Positions 44,970 to 56,976 of a stretch of 64,000 bases of DNA are shown one piece after another. Position 1 is the stretch's first letter. Each line of letters begins with the position of its first letter. The notes beneath the pieces were generated by a model. The model saw only the letters and a program-made list of their open reading frames with translations, made no database searches and was not told the DNA's origin. The stretch is from Aphrophora alni (Eukaryota > Arthropoda > Insecta > Hemiptera > Aphrophoridae), in assembly GCA_963513935.1 (NCBI GenBank), contig OY740772.1:106489797-106553796 (forward strand), written 5' to 3'. Position numbers and translations under genes: made by a program.

Positions 44970-45180
44970 TCACAGGAGCACACTTTAGTGAGTACGGTCT
45001 CTGCAATCCCAAGGGAATCTGATTTAAACCTTCGTTTCATGTAGTTATGGGTAGATTCTTCCTCTCACCTTTCCTATCAGGTCTCTCTTGACCAACTATT
45101 GGGTCTTTATTTTATGCTTCTTGCTTCCTTTTTCTTATCAAACGTTAGTGACCGAGAAGTTTTTTCCTAAATGAAAAAAA
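44970..45180 (+). repeat. Family A copy
   Basis: AGTGAGTACGGTCTCTGCAA through AGGTCTCTCTTGACCAACT to TAGTGACCGAGAAGTTTTTT. Confidence 0.8.
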
Positions 45181-45504
45181 AAATTAAAAACAAAGAAGTT
45201 TTAAAATTATGTTTTATTAGGTACGGTAATTAAATCATTAAGTGATGAATAAATAAAATGCATTTTATTACCTTAGATAGTCTTGTTTCAAGGAATAACT
45301 TAGGGAAAACAAAGATATCGAGAGAACAAGTCTGTGAACAACAAAACGATTCTGTGAAAATCTTATCCTCAGATAAAGCAAAGTCACGGCTACCCTTGAT
45401 GTCAAAATGTATGAGAACACCATTTCTGACATAGTGTATACTGGTAAATACACTCTTATAATCAATCCTACTGACGCAAGTATTTTTGCGACAACCAACC
45501 TACT

Positions 45505-45800
45505 TTGAGAGGGGAGTAAGGAGAAGAATATATAATCAGTGGAGAATACATCTCAACCATGAGATTGAATAGTATAGAGAACCTAATATTGTTAAATGCA
45601 TACTATTGGAAAGACTGTGCTGAGTGGGTCATTTGTTGCGAATGGACGACTGCTCCATACTAAAAACAAATTAAACATCCGAGTAAGTGGGCAAGAGAGG
45701 AGTCGGAAGGCAAAAGATGAGATGGTTTGATTGTGTGATCGGTGATACCATACTTCTCCGGAACTGGAAGATCTTGAAGACCCACAAATACTCAGTCACA
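45505..45800 (+). pseudogene. LINE polyprotein C-terminal relic
   Basis: Plus strand reads RGVRRRIYNQWRIHLNHEIE, stop (TAG), YREPNIVKCILLERLC, stop (TGA for Trp), VGHLLRMDDCSILKT, and in a shifted frame GRQKMRWFDCVIGDTILLRN followed by WKILK. It matches the ..L..EPNIV..I...RL.W.GH..RM.D..RGRPKMRW.D.. tail that follows RT in many arthropod LINEs. The RT itself is absent. Confidence 0.7.
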
Positions 45801-45840
45801 AGTTGTAAAGCCATGGAGTAAATAAAAATAATCAGTATAT

Positions 45841-45867
45841 TGCAATGCATTTTTGAATCACCCTGTA
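45841..45867 (-). mobile_element. Single mariner-like terminal repeat, reverse
   Basis: Reverse of CAGGGTGATTCAAAAATGCA, bounded by TA at 45,866-45,867. Pairs with 6,263-6,290 as the same terminus family. Confidence 0.5.
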
Positions 45868-45899
45868 TATTAAACCACATTTATGTAACGTGTTTACAG

Positions 45900-47385
45900 T
45901 GACTGACTATACCAGCAGAGAGTACCGACAATGACATGCGCAGTAAGTAGTTAAGTCTCAAATGATACCAAACTACTCCTTTAGGCAGTCTCGGGTGTCA
46001 AAGAACATGCTGCGGATGAAATTCAACTGTAATTTAATTTTACACTGCTATAATTAATGTTTCAAATGAATTAGTTACGTCATGTAGTAACAAGATGGAC
46101 GCAAGTGAATTAGTAACCTGCCAAACATGTGGTGACGTCATTAGCTGTCGGAAGTACATTTTGCCAGGCGTAAATATAGTTAGGTAAATAGTTGAACAAG
46201 TTAAGAACCAGCCTAACCATACTCTAAGAATAACTTAACACAGTTAATGGATTCTATTTTGTACTCTATTTAATCAATGGATAATTGGAGTGTGAAAATT
46301 TATAAATTACTTGTGTAACTCAAGAATATTTCTTGTATAAATTTAAATACAAGAAATTAAATATATATTTAATATATACATATATATATATATATATATA
46401 TGTGTGTATATTCGTATATTTTATTAATAGAAATATACAGTAATCTCAGACTGTTATCACTTAGGAACTGTATTATACGTTTTTATGAAGGACGAATGGA
46501 CTTCGCGCCACAAAATCGAATAATTAACATTTAATTACTAAGTTATCTAGGAAATTATTTTTATTAGTCAAATTAGCCCGGTTGTACACGAGAGCGATAC
46601 GATTCATATCTTAAGACCGTAAAAGATATGCGATAATTATTCTGTAAGATAAGTATCGATAGTGTACGTTCAAATTGTGTTATAGTGGCTAAACAATTGT
46701 TTACTACAACGACATAACTGTATTAAACAACGGTCTATCTCTTCGATTAGTATCGTACGATAATTCAAAGTGACAAAAGATGTAAAAGTAATGCTGAAGA
46801 TTTAAGTTTCTTAATTTCTTTCATCACTAGCGTAGAAAAACACTTCCGTTTGTGGGTTTATAAACTGAAAACTGGTGTGATAAGTTTGGCCTAGTGGGCC
46901 ATTGCAACCGAATTATAAGCTACAAATAAAAAGTCAAGTTTTTCAAGGGAAATAGTCAAGAGTTGCAATAAGAAATGCAAACTTTCAGAAGTCATCCTAT
47001 AAAATTCTTTAAATTTCTTTTCATGTGTAGATAGTTTGCTTGTATCTACAGCTGTGTCGCACATTCATTAAATTATAAGACTGTATCCGATACCTCTTTC
47101 TCTACTTCCTTCTATTTTTCAAATATTAATACATGACGAAAATGTATTGGATTTTTATTGGATTATACCTGATGGACTGACTTGAAAAAAAAATTTCCTG
47201 CAAACGTATCGCTTTGGTGAGCAGTAAAATTATCTTAAGGTAAAAGCCTCTGATCGTACGATAAATAACGTATCAAGTTAGTGTTTAGCCCGTCTTATAC
47301 ATATTTAAAGTATATGAAAACTTACGTTAAGCATCAAAAATTGCTGTTGCTTTTTTCTTAAAAATATTCAATTAGAGTATACTTA
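45900..47385. other. AT-rich spacer
   Basis: Contains an (AT)n tract at 46,377-46,402. GAGAGCGATACG (46,590) and CGTATCGCTTTGGT (47,208) are weakly inverted, but no element can be delimited. Confidence 0.35.
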
Positions 47386-48103
47386 AGTAGCAACTGTACA
47401 GTGTTTGAGGCAGAATTGGTAGCCATAAACGAAGTTCTTCAACAGCTGATTGTGAGACCATGGCTAAACACGAATATAGTTGTCTTGGTGGACTCCAAGT
47501 CATCACTGCAGGCAATAGCGAATAATGATAATCAAAAAAGCACAGTCATACAGAATATCAGACATAACTATAAAATAGTAAGAAATAATGTTATCAATAT
47601 CGCAATACAGTGGGTACCCGCTCACGTGGGCTTGTGGGGGAATGAGGTAGCAGATGATTTGGCGAAGAGAGGAACAAGAATTATCCAAAAACCAGCAGGT
47701 GCTCTGACGTTTCAAGCAATTATACGAAAACTAAAAACAACCTCACAGCAGAGATTTGTTGATGATATGAGGAATAAACTGCAGGGCAAAGCTTATGATC
47801 CGTTTGAGCTTTTCAAAGAAAATAGGATGCTTCCACGTAATGTGTCTGTAGCAAATTTCCGATTAGCTACTGGTACCGATTGTCTTGCCAAGCATTTATG
47901 CAGAATGAAAATACTAACCTCTGACAAGTGCACAATTTGCTTACAAGGATTGGACTCCATGTATGTTATGGACAAGGATCATCTACTGGTATGCAGGGGT
48001 CTGGACGGAGAGAAGCAAGGACGAAGGGACTTTCCTGGACTTTATTGGGAGGCAAGAACCAAGATGGCGTGAGCCAGAAGGTGTAATTGGAAGAAGAAGA
48101 AGA
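47386..48103 (+). pseudogene. 5'-truncated LINE: RNase H and zinc-binding tail
   Basis: A continuous frame (about 47,386-48,072) encodes FEAELVAINEVLQQLI, VVLVDSKSSLQAIAN, WVPAHVGLWGNEVADDLAKR, then FRLATGTDCLAKHL..CTIC..DHLLVC and LYWEARTKMA. These are RNase HI motifs (Glu, Asp and late Asp present; the first catalytic Asp lost with the 5' end) followed by the C-terminal Cys/His cluster, as in I-clade and related LINEs. It ends in a (GAA)n-type tail, and AGTATACTT is duplicated at 47,376-47,384 and 48,104-48,112. The last ~20 codons look frameshifted. A recent-looking but 5'-truncated insertion. Confidence 0.88.
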
Positions 48104-48209
48104 AGTATACTTGAGGAAAAAATGTATATCCAACTTTCGTCTGAGAAGTGCAAAACAAGAGTGGTCCGATGCCTCAAAGGTTCCCACCTATTTTTTTAAT
48201 AATATATAA

Positions 48210-48720
48210 AAGAAAAACTCCAAAATATGATTTACGATAAATCGGCACGAACGATTCTGATCAAATTAGTCTGTAATGTGACATCTAGAGCAAACCTTAC
48301 ATAACGTATCGGTCGTCATATCCGGATTAATTGTAGCTATTGGTTACAAAATAGTAATGAGTCGTTATCGTCACTGATGTAAAATATCAAATATCCTGTG
48401 AAAGTCGTAAAATGTGAAAATTAAGCAAAGTGCTACTTGAAGTAAAAGAAAATATCGGTTTGCGAGTACTTTGGGGAAAACCGAAATGTACCCTAACAAC
48501 CGCACTTTGGGACATCTGGTTTCGTAAATGTTTTAGAAGTCGCACTTTGGATTTTTTAAAAGGCTTATTTTGTGAACTTTTTTCAAATGGGAATCAAGTG
48601 ATTCCTAAATGTGTTTTCTCCAAAATAATAATTAGAATAATATTAGGAGTTAATAAAACAGAGAGTTTTAAAAAGAAATACTCAAAACAGAAAATAATGA
48701 AAGGTCCATCCTGGTACCAT
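48210..48720. other. Spacer
   Basis: A 109-codon open frame (48,430-48,759) runs into family B sequence at its 3' end, so it is not a conserved gene. Confidence 0.4.
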
Positions 48721-48721
48721 A

Positions 48722-48840
48722 CAGGACGCCCTGTCATACAATGTAATACAAGCAGGTAATGGTTCCTTGGAACTTGTAAGATATGTTAAATCGTATTAGT
48801 AGATCAAGGGTCTCTTAACTCGTATATTTGGCTATCGTTT
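48722..48840 (+). repeat. Family B 5' fragment
   Basis: CCCTGTCATACAATGTAATA, then GGTTCCTTGGAACTTGTAAG and AGTAGATCAAGGGTCTCTTA. Confidence 0.65.
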
Positions 48841-48984
48841 TAAAAATTTCGATTTAATTTTATGAATGATCTTTACCTTTCATACCTTCAGGAAACCGAA
48901 AATTTGATCCCGGATGTCCGTCGCACTTGTCATCGTCACAGCGGCTACACATATTAAAATATTAACATAATATCTGTTCTATTT

Positions 48985-49480
48985 AGGGATTATAGTGTCC
49001 TCATATAGAAACTTATTAACAAAAATCGAATTGAAAATCTCAAAATGGCAACCATTTAAACAGTTTACGTTAAAACCTCGTGTGTTGTACAACTTAAAAC
49101 ACAATATATTCAGATTTTAATACTGGTACAAACTTCACAACTCTACGATGACAAATAGTGAAAATGTTGTCCAAAATGTAATTTCAAAAAAAAATAAATA
49201 AATAAATAATCGTATAGTTACCAAGGCTGAGTCACCTTAGTGAGTGGAAGGTCCTACACGTACAGCTTTGAGGCCCACCAAGGCCGAACACTGATTTGAG
49301 CGACGAGATTGGAGAATTTCAACGCATACACATCTACAAGGGCCATTAAGGCCTAGCTAACATCAAGAAGTAGTGAAATACAGAATTACGAGGTTCAATA
49401 AAACCTGAGTTAACAACGTTTACAAATTTACCTTCTGGGATAGGGTAAGAATTACAAATTGGGACTGGGTAAGTACCGTG
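48985..49480 (-). repeat. Family B copy, reverse
   Basis: GGATTATAGTGTCCTCATAT through AAAATGGCAACCATTTAAAC, GTGAGTGGAAGGTCC and GGCCTAGCTAACATCAAG to GGACTGGGTAAGTACCGTGA. Confidence 0.75.
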
Positions 49481-49977
49481 ACAGTGCTCATCAACATTAT
49501 TATTGTTACACTTATAAAATTATAGTTAATAATTTATAATAATATACTAATTAATTTACAAAATACAAGGGAAGGAAGCTTAGCCGAGATTCAAGTGTAG
49601 TCTATGTTTGCTTTACACCAGTGCATCTATTTTGCCTACCCTCCGCCGTTTATGTATATTGATATTATAAGGTTTAATTCCTACATATTCTGACCAGATT
49701 ATTCTGATGCCCGATTTCAAATTTCATGAAGTATAATCTTTAAGACTGTACGTGAAAGTACAAGTTCTAGAGAACAACGTGGTACGTACCCAGCCCTATT
49801 ATTTAAGCAGATCCTCTAAATGTAATTCCCAAAATATGATTTCCTGGGTCTTGGAGGAAATGTTAAATTGTATTGGTCTAGTTCGGTAATTTTGTTTAAA
49901 ACTGTTTTATACAAGTTTTCTTAACCTTATAATTGTGTATATCACTACTTTTTTAATAAGTGTCGTGAATGTGTATA

Positions 49978-52874
49978 CAGTGGGGATTTAAGTCCCTTCC
50001 CTCCTATTGTTGTGCACATTTTAAGTTAAATTGTTTTTCAAACCAATATCAACCATTATAAATGTAAAACCAATATCTTTGTATATGTACGGGAATTTTA
50101 GGTGATAACACTAGGTCCGAGAAGTAAAAAACAATTTCAAAAATGTTAATAGGAAGGTGGTCATGCAAATATCGTTTAACACTGCCTTTCTTTTTTAAAC
50201 TTAGCAGTTCAATTAAAAATGAAATAGGTTTTACAGTTTTCTAGATATCAGTAAGTTTAAGATTTAGGAGCCATCTTGAAATTTGTAATGAAATTTGATT
50301 TACAGTGTTAAACGATATGTCAATGACCGCCTTTTCATTACAACTTTCAAGTCGACTCCAAAATCTTAAACTTACTGATATCTAGAAAACTGTAAATCTT
50401 TTATCAGTTTTGATTGAACCACTGCTTTTAGAAAATAAATACAGTGTTAAACCATATGTCACATAATACATATTTAAACGGCCTTTTCATTACAACTTTC
50501 AAGTCGACTCCAAAATCTTAAACTTACTGATATCTAGAAAACTGTAAATCCTTTATCAGTTTTGATTAAACCACTGCTTTTAGAAAATAAATACAGTGTT
50601 AAACGATATGTCACATAACCTCCTTTTCATTACAACTTTCGAGTCGACTCCTAAATCTTAAACTTACTGATATCTAGAAAACTGTAAATCCATTATCAGT
50701 TTTGATGAAACCACTGCTTTTAGAAAATAAATACAGAGTTAAACGATTTGTCACATGACCGCCTTTTCATTACAACTTTCAAGTCGACTCCAAAATCTTA
50801 AACTTACTGATATCTAGAAAACTGTAAATCCTTTTTCAGTTTTGATTAAACCACTGCTTTTAGAAAATAAATACAGTGTTAAACGATATGTCACATAACT
50901 GCCTTTTCATTACAACTTTCAAGTCGACTCCAAAATCTTACACTTACTGATATCTAGAAAACTGTAAATCCTTTATCAGTTTTGATTAAACCACTGCTTT
51001 TAGAAAATAAATACAGTGTTAAACGATATGTCACATGACCGCCTTTTCATTACAACTTTCAAGTCGACTCCAAAATCTTAAACTTACTGATATCTAGAAA
51101 ACTGTAAATCCTTTTTCAGTTTTGATTAAACCACTGCTTTTAGAAAATAAATACAGTGTTAAACTATATATGTCACATAACCGCCTTTTCATTACAACTT
51201 TCCAGTCCATTCCTAAATCTTAAACTTACTGATATCTAGAAAACTGTAAATCCTTTATCAGTTTTGATTAAACCACTGCTTTTAGAAAATAAATACAGTG
51301 TTAAACTATATGTCACATAACCGCCTTTTCATTACAACTTTCCAGTCCATTCCTAAATCTTAAACTTACTGATATCTCGAAAACTGTAAATCCTTTATCA
51401 GTTTTGATTAAACCACTGCTTTTAGAAAATAAATACAGTGTTAAACTATATGTCACATAACCGCCTTTTCATTACAACTTTCCAGTCCATTCCTAAATCT
51501 TAAACTTACTGATATCTAGAAAACTATAAATCCTTTATCAGTTTTGATTAAACCACTGCTTTTAGAAAATAAATACAGTGTTAAACTATATGTCACATAA
51601 CCGCCTTTTCATTACAACTTTCCAGTCCATTCCTAAATCTTAAACTTACTGATATCTCGAAAACTGTAAATCCTTTATCAGTTTTGATTAAACCACTGCT
51701 TTTAGAAAATAAATACAGTGTTAAACGATATGTCACATGACCGCCTTTTCATTACAACTTTCAAGTCGACTCCAAAATCTTAAACTTACTGATATCTCGA
51801 AAACTGTAAATCCTTTATCAGTTTTGATTAAACCACTGCTTTTAGAAAATAAATACAGTGTTAAACGATATGTCACATGACCGCCTTTTCATTACAACTT
51901 TCAAGTCGACTCCAAAATCTTAAACTTACTGATATCTAGAAAACTGTAAATCCTTTTTCAGTTTTGATTAAACCACTGCTTTTAGAAAATAAATACAGTG
52001 TTAAACTATATGTCACATAACCGCCTTTTCATTACAACTTTCCAGTCCATTCCTAAATCTTAAACTTACTGATATCTAGAAAACTGTAAATCCTTTATCA
52101 GTTTTGATTAAACCACTGCTTTTAGAAAATAAATACAGTGTTAAACTATATGTCACATAACCGCCTTTTCATTACAACTTTCCAGTCCATTCCTAAATCT
52201 TAAACTTACTGATATCTCGAAAACTGTAAATCCTTTATCAGTTTTGATTAAACCACTGCTTTTAGAAAATAAATACAGTGTTAAACTATATGTCACATAA
52301 CCGCCTTTTCATTACAACTTTCCAGTCCATTCCTAAATCTTAAACTTACTGATATCTCGAAAACTGTAAATCCTTTATCAGTTTTGATTAAACCACTGCT
52401 TTTAGAAAATAAATACAGTGTTAAACGATATGTCACATGACCGCCTTTTCATTACAACTTTCAAGTCGACTCCAAAATCTTAAACTTACTGATATCTCGA
52501 AAACTGTAAATCCTTTATCAGTTTTGATTAAACCACTGCTTTTTAGAAAATAAATACAGTGTTAAACGATATGTCACATGACCGCCTTTTCATTACAACT
52601 TTCAAGTCGATTCCAAAATCTTAAACCTACTGATATCTAGAAAACTGTAAAACCTTTTTTTCATTTTGATAGAAAAAAAACTGTGTTAAACGATATGTAT
52701 CATGATCACCTTCGAATTAAGATTTTTGAAGTTGACTCCTACATCTTAGTGATCTCCTAAAATTCAAAAATACTTAAAAGTTAGTTTTACAATTATAATG
52801 TGTTGTATTGGTTAAAAACAATCTGATATAAAATGTGCAAAAAATTAGGGGGGGAGGACTTTAAATCCACTCTG
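49978..52874. mobile_element. Tc1/mariner-like non-autonomous element carrying a satellite array
   Basis: Left end CAGTGGGGATTTAAGTCC; right end, reversed, CAGAGTGGATTTAAAGTCC. The inverted similarity extends about 95 bp (GTGCACATTTTA, ATTGTTTTT..ACCAATA..CATTATAA) and continues into the first, inverted satellite unit. Both ends abut TA (49,976-49,977; 52,875-52,876), which occurs once in other family B copies: a TA target duplication. CAGT-type ends plus TA are typical of Tc1/mariner. No transposase; the ~2.9 kb length is almost all satellite. Confidence 0.8.
50140..52720. repeat. 140-bp satellite array, about 17 direct units plus one inverted unit
   Basis: The landmark ATTACAACTTTC falls at 50,337, 50,489, 50,629, 50,769, 50,909, 51,049, 51,191, 51,331, 51,471, 51,611, 51,751, 51,891, 52,031, 52,171, 52,311, 52,451 and 52,592. 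Each unit also has AAACTTACTGATATCTAGAA, 'CAGTTTTGATTAAACCACTG' and 'TAGAAAATAAATACAGTGTT'. Two variants alternate in blocks: CAAGTCGACTCCAAAATC and CCAGTCCATTCCTAAATC. The first unit (50,145-50,285) is inverted, so the array starts head to head. Confidence 0.95.
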
Positions 52875-53169
52875 TATTGTAAAAAGTAACCACTCGCTTC
52901 GCTCGTGCTAATGATTCGACCCTGATGGGCCTCATAGCTGTACATATGTTACTTGCTACTATTTTGTCAGTGATTCGGCTAATTATACGAACATCATATT
53001 TTCTTGGGAGGTGAGTGTTTGAAATTACATGTTTGACAATAACTTCCCTATTTGTCATAAAACATGTGTTTGGTACAAAATTAAAATCTGCAAATTTTTA
53101 GCTAATTTATTGTTTTTAAAATTGAGTAACACACGAGATATAAAAAGTGATTCAACCCCTCTAAACCTG

Positions 53170-53920
53170 TTATCATAGTTTTCAAAGTAACAGACCAAAA
53201 ATTAAAAACATCTCTAAAAACAACTAGGACTTACTCCAGCAAAGTATAAAGTTTTGAAATTTACAATCTCTATTTACTTCCGACAAAATGTACTATTTCA
53301 TCTTCATCTTCATGGTGCGTTCATCCAGCCTCAGGTAATGCCGACCGCACGGTGTCTCTCATACACATAGCTAGCCAGAAATGTACCATTTCAATACAGT
53401 TGAAATACTAATCTATAAACCAAGTAACATATCAGAACTTCGTTGATTATTGCGGGTTCAAGAATCGTTTAATTATCTCGATGATTTCAACTAAGATTAA
53501 TAGCTCTATCGATGATTCACGTTATCATATATAGAAGAATAGAATAGACAGGTGCCAGAAAAACATACCTCTCTACCCATTACAAGTGAATACTTAGACT
53601 AACTAATGTGGGCACGTAAAATTAGTACGTTGGTAGACATGGATTGTGCCAAGAGTAAGGCCGGATGCCAAGAATGCATTAGCTTCAACATCCAAATGTG
53701 GCGTTCATGCGGTAGTGTAGCACAATAGTGTAGAACAAAAACAGGTAAAGTAACTAAGGACTTTGACTATAGACAAAATATTGCTAATCTTAAATATTCA
53801 TAACTCTTGTATAGAAACTGTCATATTTTGTTAGAAAACGTCACGTGATGGATTAAATCATGTGCTGAAGTTGGATGCCCGTCATTTAACTGTTAATCAG
53901 GATATTTTCAGAATCGCTCA
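53170..53920. other. Spacer
   Basis: Nothing recognised; 53,310-53,370 is slightly GC-richer. Confidence 0.4.
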
Positions 53921-53924
53921 AACT

Positions 53925-54150
53925 CTCTGGGGCTTACATATAGTGATTAGCAATACCAAGGGAACCTAACTGGATTTTATGTAATCTTCAGTTAGATCCC
54001 ATTATTTCGTGTTTCCAGGTCTCCCTTAACCACCTCTTGTTCTTTTCCGACACTGACGCTATTAGAGTGTTAGAGGGCTACAGTATTTTGTATGTTCTTT
54101 TCTTACTTTTTTTTGTAAGGCTGTAATGATGAACGAGAGGTTTTAGGCCG
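53925..54150 (+). repeat. Family A copy
   Basis: CTGGGGCTTACATATAGTGA, TTCTTTTCCGACACTGACGC and GATGAACGAGAGGTTTTAGG. Confidence 0.8.
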
Positions 54151-54194
54151 TTAAACAACAACAAAAACCGCTCAACCTTTGCTAACCAAACTTA

Positions 54195-55050
54195 CAGTAT
54201 GTCCCATGGAGAGGTACACGCTTTTGTATTTCTATTAATTGGTAATTCCAAACCGATTCTTTTGAAATTTTTAATATTTTTTAATAAATTTACCAAAAAT
54301 GTTATGTGAGAATATCACCACACTGGTGTTTATAGAAACAAAATGGCGCCAACACAAACAACCGTTGAAATAAAGTACAGCTTTTGTTACGTTTAGAAAA
54401 AAAACTTTTATTACTACAAACTTAATTTGATACAAACACAATTTTCTTTTAAAACAAACTAAAAACTAATTTGTGTTAAAAACCAATGCAAATTTAAAAA
54501 ATTTATTTATTTATTCAAACTGAAACCCATCTACAATGATACACTGAAAACAACGCCCTAACTAATTACTCGTACACCTTGGTAAAGTAATTATGTATCC
54601 GAAGAAGTTTCTCTTCGTTAAAACTCTTCAAATCCTCATCATTGTTGAAAATGTAGATGTACACTTGCTTCTTTAAATAGCCCCATAAGAAAAAGCCACA
54701 CACAGTTAAATCAGAAGACCTGGGTGGCCAATTGAAGAACTGAATTTTACGACCAATCCAACGTCCAACAATTTAGTAATTGTTTGACTGAATTTTCATA
54801 GTAAGGCAAACTACCCATCTTGTTGAAAAATAGCTTGGCCCATTTCCTGAACCGTAAAATAGGGCAGTGATTGTTGACTTAAAACTTGTTTATACCTATT
54901 TCCGGTCATGGTGCTGTCCGAAATGTCATAAGACAGCACGCCATTAGCAGTCACAGCTGCGCAGACAGTAATTCCATTAGATGAAAAAAGGTTTTTATCA
55001 ACAACGTGTTAATAATTAGAGTTATGTCTATACCATTGCGCTAAAGTCAA
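54195..55050 (-). pseudogene. Mariner-like element with decayed transposase
   Basis: One end is CAGTATGTCCCATGGAGAGG next to TA (54,193-54,194). Minus-strand coding pieces: NGITVCAAVTANGVLSYDIS, AIFQQDG (second catalytic Asp kept), IGRKIQFFNWPPRSSDLTVC followed by GFFLWGYLKKQVYIYIF, then NNDEDLKSFNEEKLLRIHNY. This is the C-terminal half of an insect Tc1/mariner transposase; the expected Asp of .DFFLWG is Gly. Frameshifts separate all pieces, so it is inactive. The far terminus was not located. Confidence 0.75.
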
Positions 55051-55059
55051 CTCGTCGAC

Positions 55060-56150
55060 AATATGAGTATGCCAATCAGAATCAGTCTATTGTGAAATAT
55101 CGCATAATGAGCTCAATGGTTTTTCTCCTTAAACCCCCCTCCCAATCAAAAACCGAGAGAATATAACCTTTTTTAATTGCTAACAAAATATCTACGATCT
55201 GCTGCGCCGATTTTAAAATAATCTTCGCTATTAATTAAGCTTTAAATCATATCCTAATTTTCCCACTGGCATTTAATAATTGTTGTAACCAAAAATTTTA
55301 AGAAATCTATTAAAATGTTTCTGCAAATAGGATTTCCTACTTTTCAGCAAATTATAACTGTGAAACTACTTCACCGATTTTTTAAAAAATTCCAATTAAC
55401 AATAGAATCTTTGCCACTGGAAAAATATTGTTGTCGCTGAAAATTTTAAGAAAACATGTAAAATAAGTTATTTTTCGTATTTCCTGTGCAGGCAAATAAT
55501 ATTATAAATTCGAAACTAAAGAATTAAATTTAAGACCAGACATACCAAGACAGGAAAGAAAATTCTATGAAAATTGGATTAGCGGTTTTCGAAATGTTTA
55601 AAAATCTATAAACCGACAGAAAGACGTTACGTTTAATTTAAGTAGAGCTGTATGTATAAAATAAACCGATACGTCTGTCTACTCCCGGCGCGTGAAATTA
55701 TCACGCACAACTTGGCATCACCGCTTAGTTGTAACGCTACAGTAGCACTACCTATGATTGATCAGTTGAACGTTACTCAAAACGATTAAGAGATTAGCAG
55801 TTGACCGTCTGGGTCTTTCTTATCTGTGCCTTCACGTTTAGACCAATTACGATAGTTTCTAGTGTAAGGTAATACTTTATCATATTTTTAGGCTCTTTTA
55901 TATTTTTATTAATTAAAAATAATTGAACGGGGATACAAATTTTTAAAAAAATCTTTTTTTTTAAATCTGTTTCAATTAAAACTGATCAATTTTTTTTTTT
56001 TTAATTTAACCTCCAAAGAAAACTTATTTTTGGTGAAAAAGTGAAAATGAATTAAGGACACTGACTTAAAAATATTCCAATATTAATCTAAATAATTGAA
56101 CAAATTCTATAATAATAATATGGTTTATAACACAAACTGAGGTGGAAAAT
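55060..56150. other. AT-rich spacer with a transposon-like phrase
   Basis: 55,555-55,640 (GAAAATTGGATTAGCGGTTT, AAACCGACAGAAAGACGTTA) resembles the common 'ccagcggtt..acagacagacg' phrase of insect non-autonomous DNA transposons. Poly-T at 55,988-56,001. No gene seen. Confidence 0.35.
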
Positions 56151-56154
56151 TGTG

Positions 56155-56480
56155 CATGGTACTTACCTAGCCCCATCATACAATGTAATACAAGCAGATC
56201 CTTTAAACGTACGGTAATGACCAAAACTTGGTTTCTTGCGTCTTGTAGGAAATGTTAAATTGTATTGTGGTCTTACCCAGTACAGTAAGTTTTGTTTACA
56301 CAGGTTTTCTGAACTTCGTAATTGTGTATATCACTATTTTCATGACATTAGCTAAGGTCTAAATGTGTCTCGTAGATGAGCATATTTTAAAAAGTCTTCA
56401 TTCGCTTTGCTCATGTCAGTATTTCTACTCTTATGGGTCTGTAAGCTGTGTGATTTTAAGGTTTTGCTATTTTATTTTTA
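56155..56480 (+). repeat. Family B copy, 5' two thirds
   Basis: GGTACTTACCTAGCCCCATC, CAAAACTTGGTTTCTTGCGT and TTCATTCGCTTTGCTCATGT. Confidence 0.75.
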
Positions 56481-56976
56481 ATGCCCGTCATATTGGAAAA
56501 TGGAGGCGACTTTTCAAAATTTGTACAAAAAAAGTAGGGAGCTGTTGGAAAAAATCACTGTATAGGGCACATCTATGACCACCTTGTTGTAGAAGGACCA
56601 GGACAGATAATAAACTGTACACCGGATAGGTTATTGAAAACTGTGTCAATTTCTTAGTTATGAGATAAGAAATTTTGAATTTACCTAGTACAATTAACCA
56701 CATTCTAATGACATGTCTAGATACAAAATTTTGTCATATGTATAAAAGATTAAATAAGATTCAAATTTAACATTTTTCCAAATAAACAATATTGGTATCT
56801 TAAGAAATGATGCAAAAATTTCAGGGTGTTCATATATTATACATTTGTCTGGGTTATATTAGAATTGGCTGTTATAAGTTAGGGTATCTACACAAGGACA
56901 AGCAAGCAAGGAATTGAGTAATTGGGAAAAACTGGACTAGTAAAAAAGAAAATAAATGTAATTTTGTCGCTTCATT

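Larger units (their letters stand above)
49785..53160 (+). repeat. Family B copy split by a satellite-bearing transposon
   Basis: The 5' part (GGTACGTACCCAGCCCTATT, 49,783-49,977) and 3' part (TATTGTAAAAAG..CACTCGCTTCGCTCGTG onward, 52,875-53,160) are in the same orientation and join collinearly with other family B copies if 49,978-52,874 is removed. Confidence 0.75.

Noticed and set aside
46576..47300. Possible DNA transposon bounded by GCGATACG-type inverted ends
   Set aside because: Only ~8-12 bases match at different distances from the supposed tips, and no target duplication is visible.
48430..48759. 109-codon open frame as a gene
   Set aside because: Its 3' part is family B repeat sequence, and the rest matches no family.
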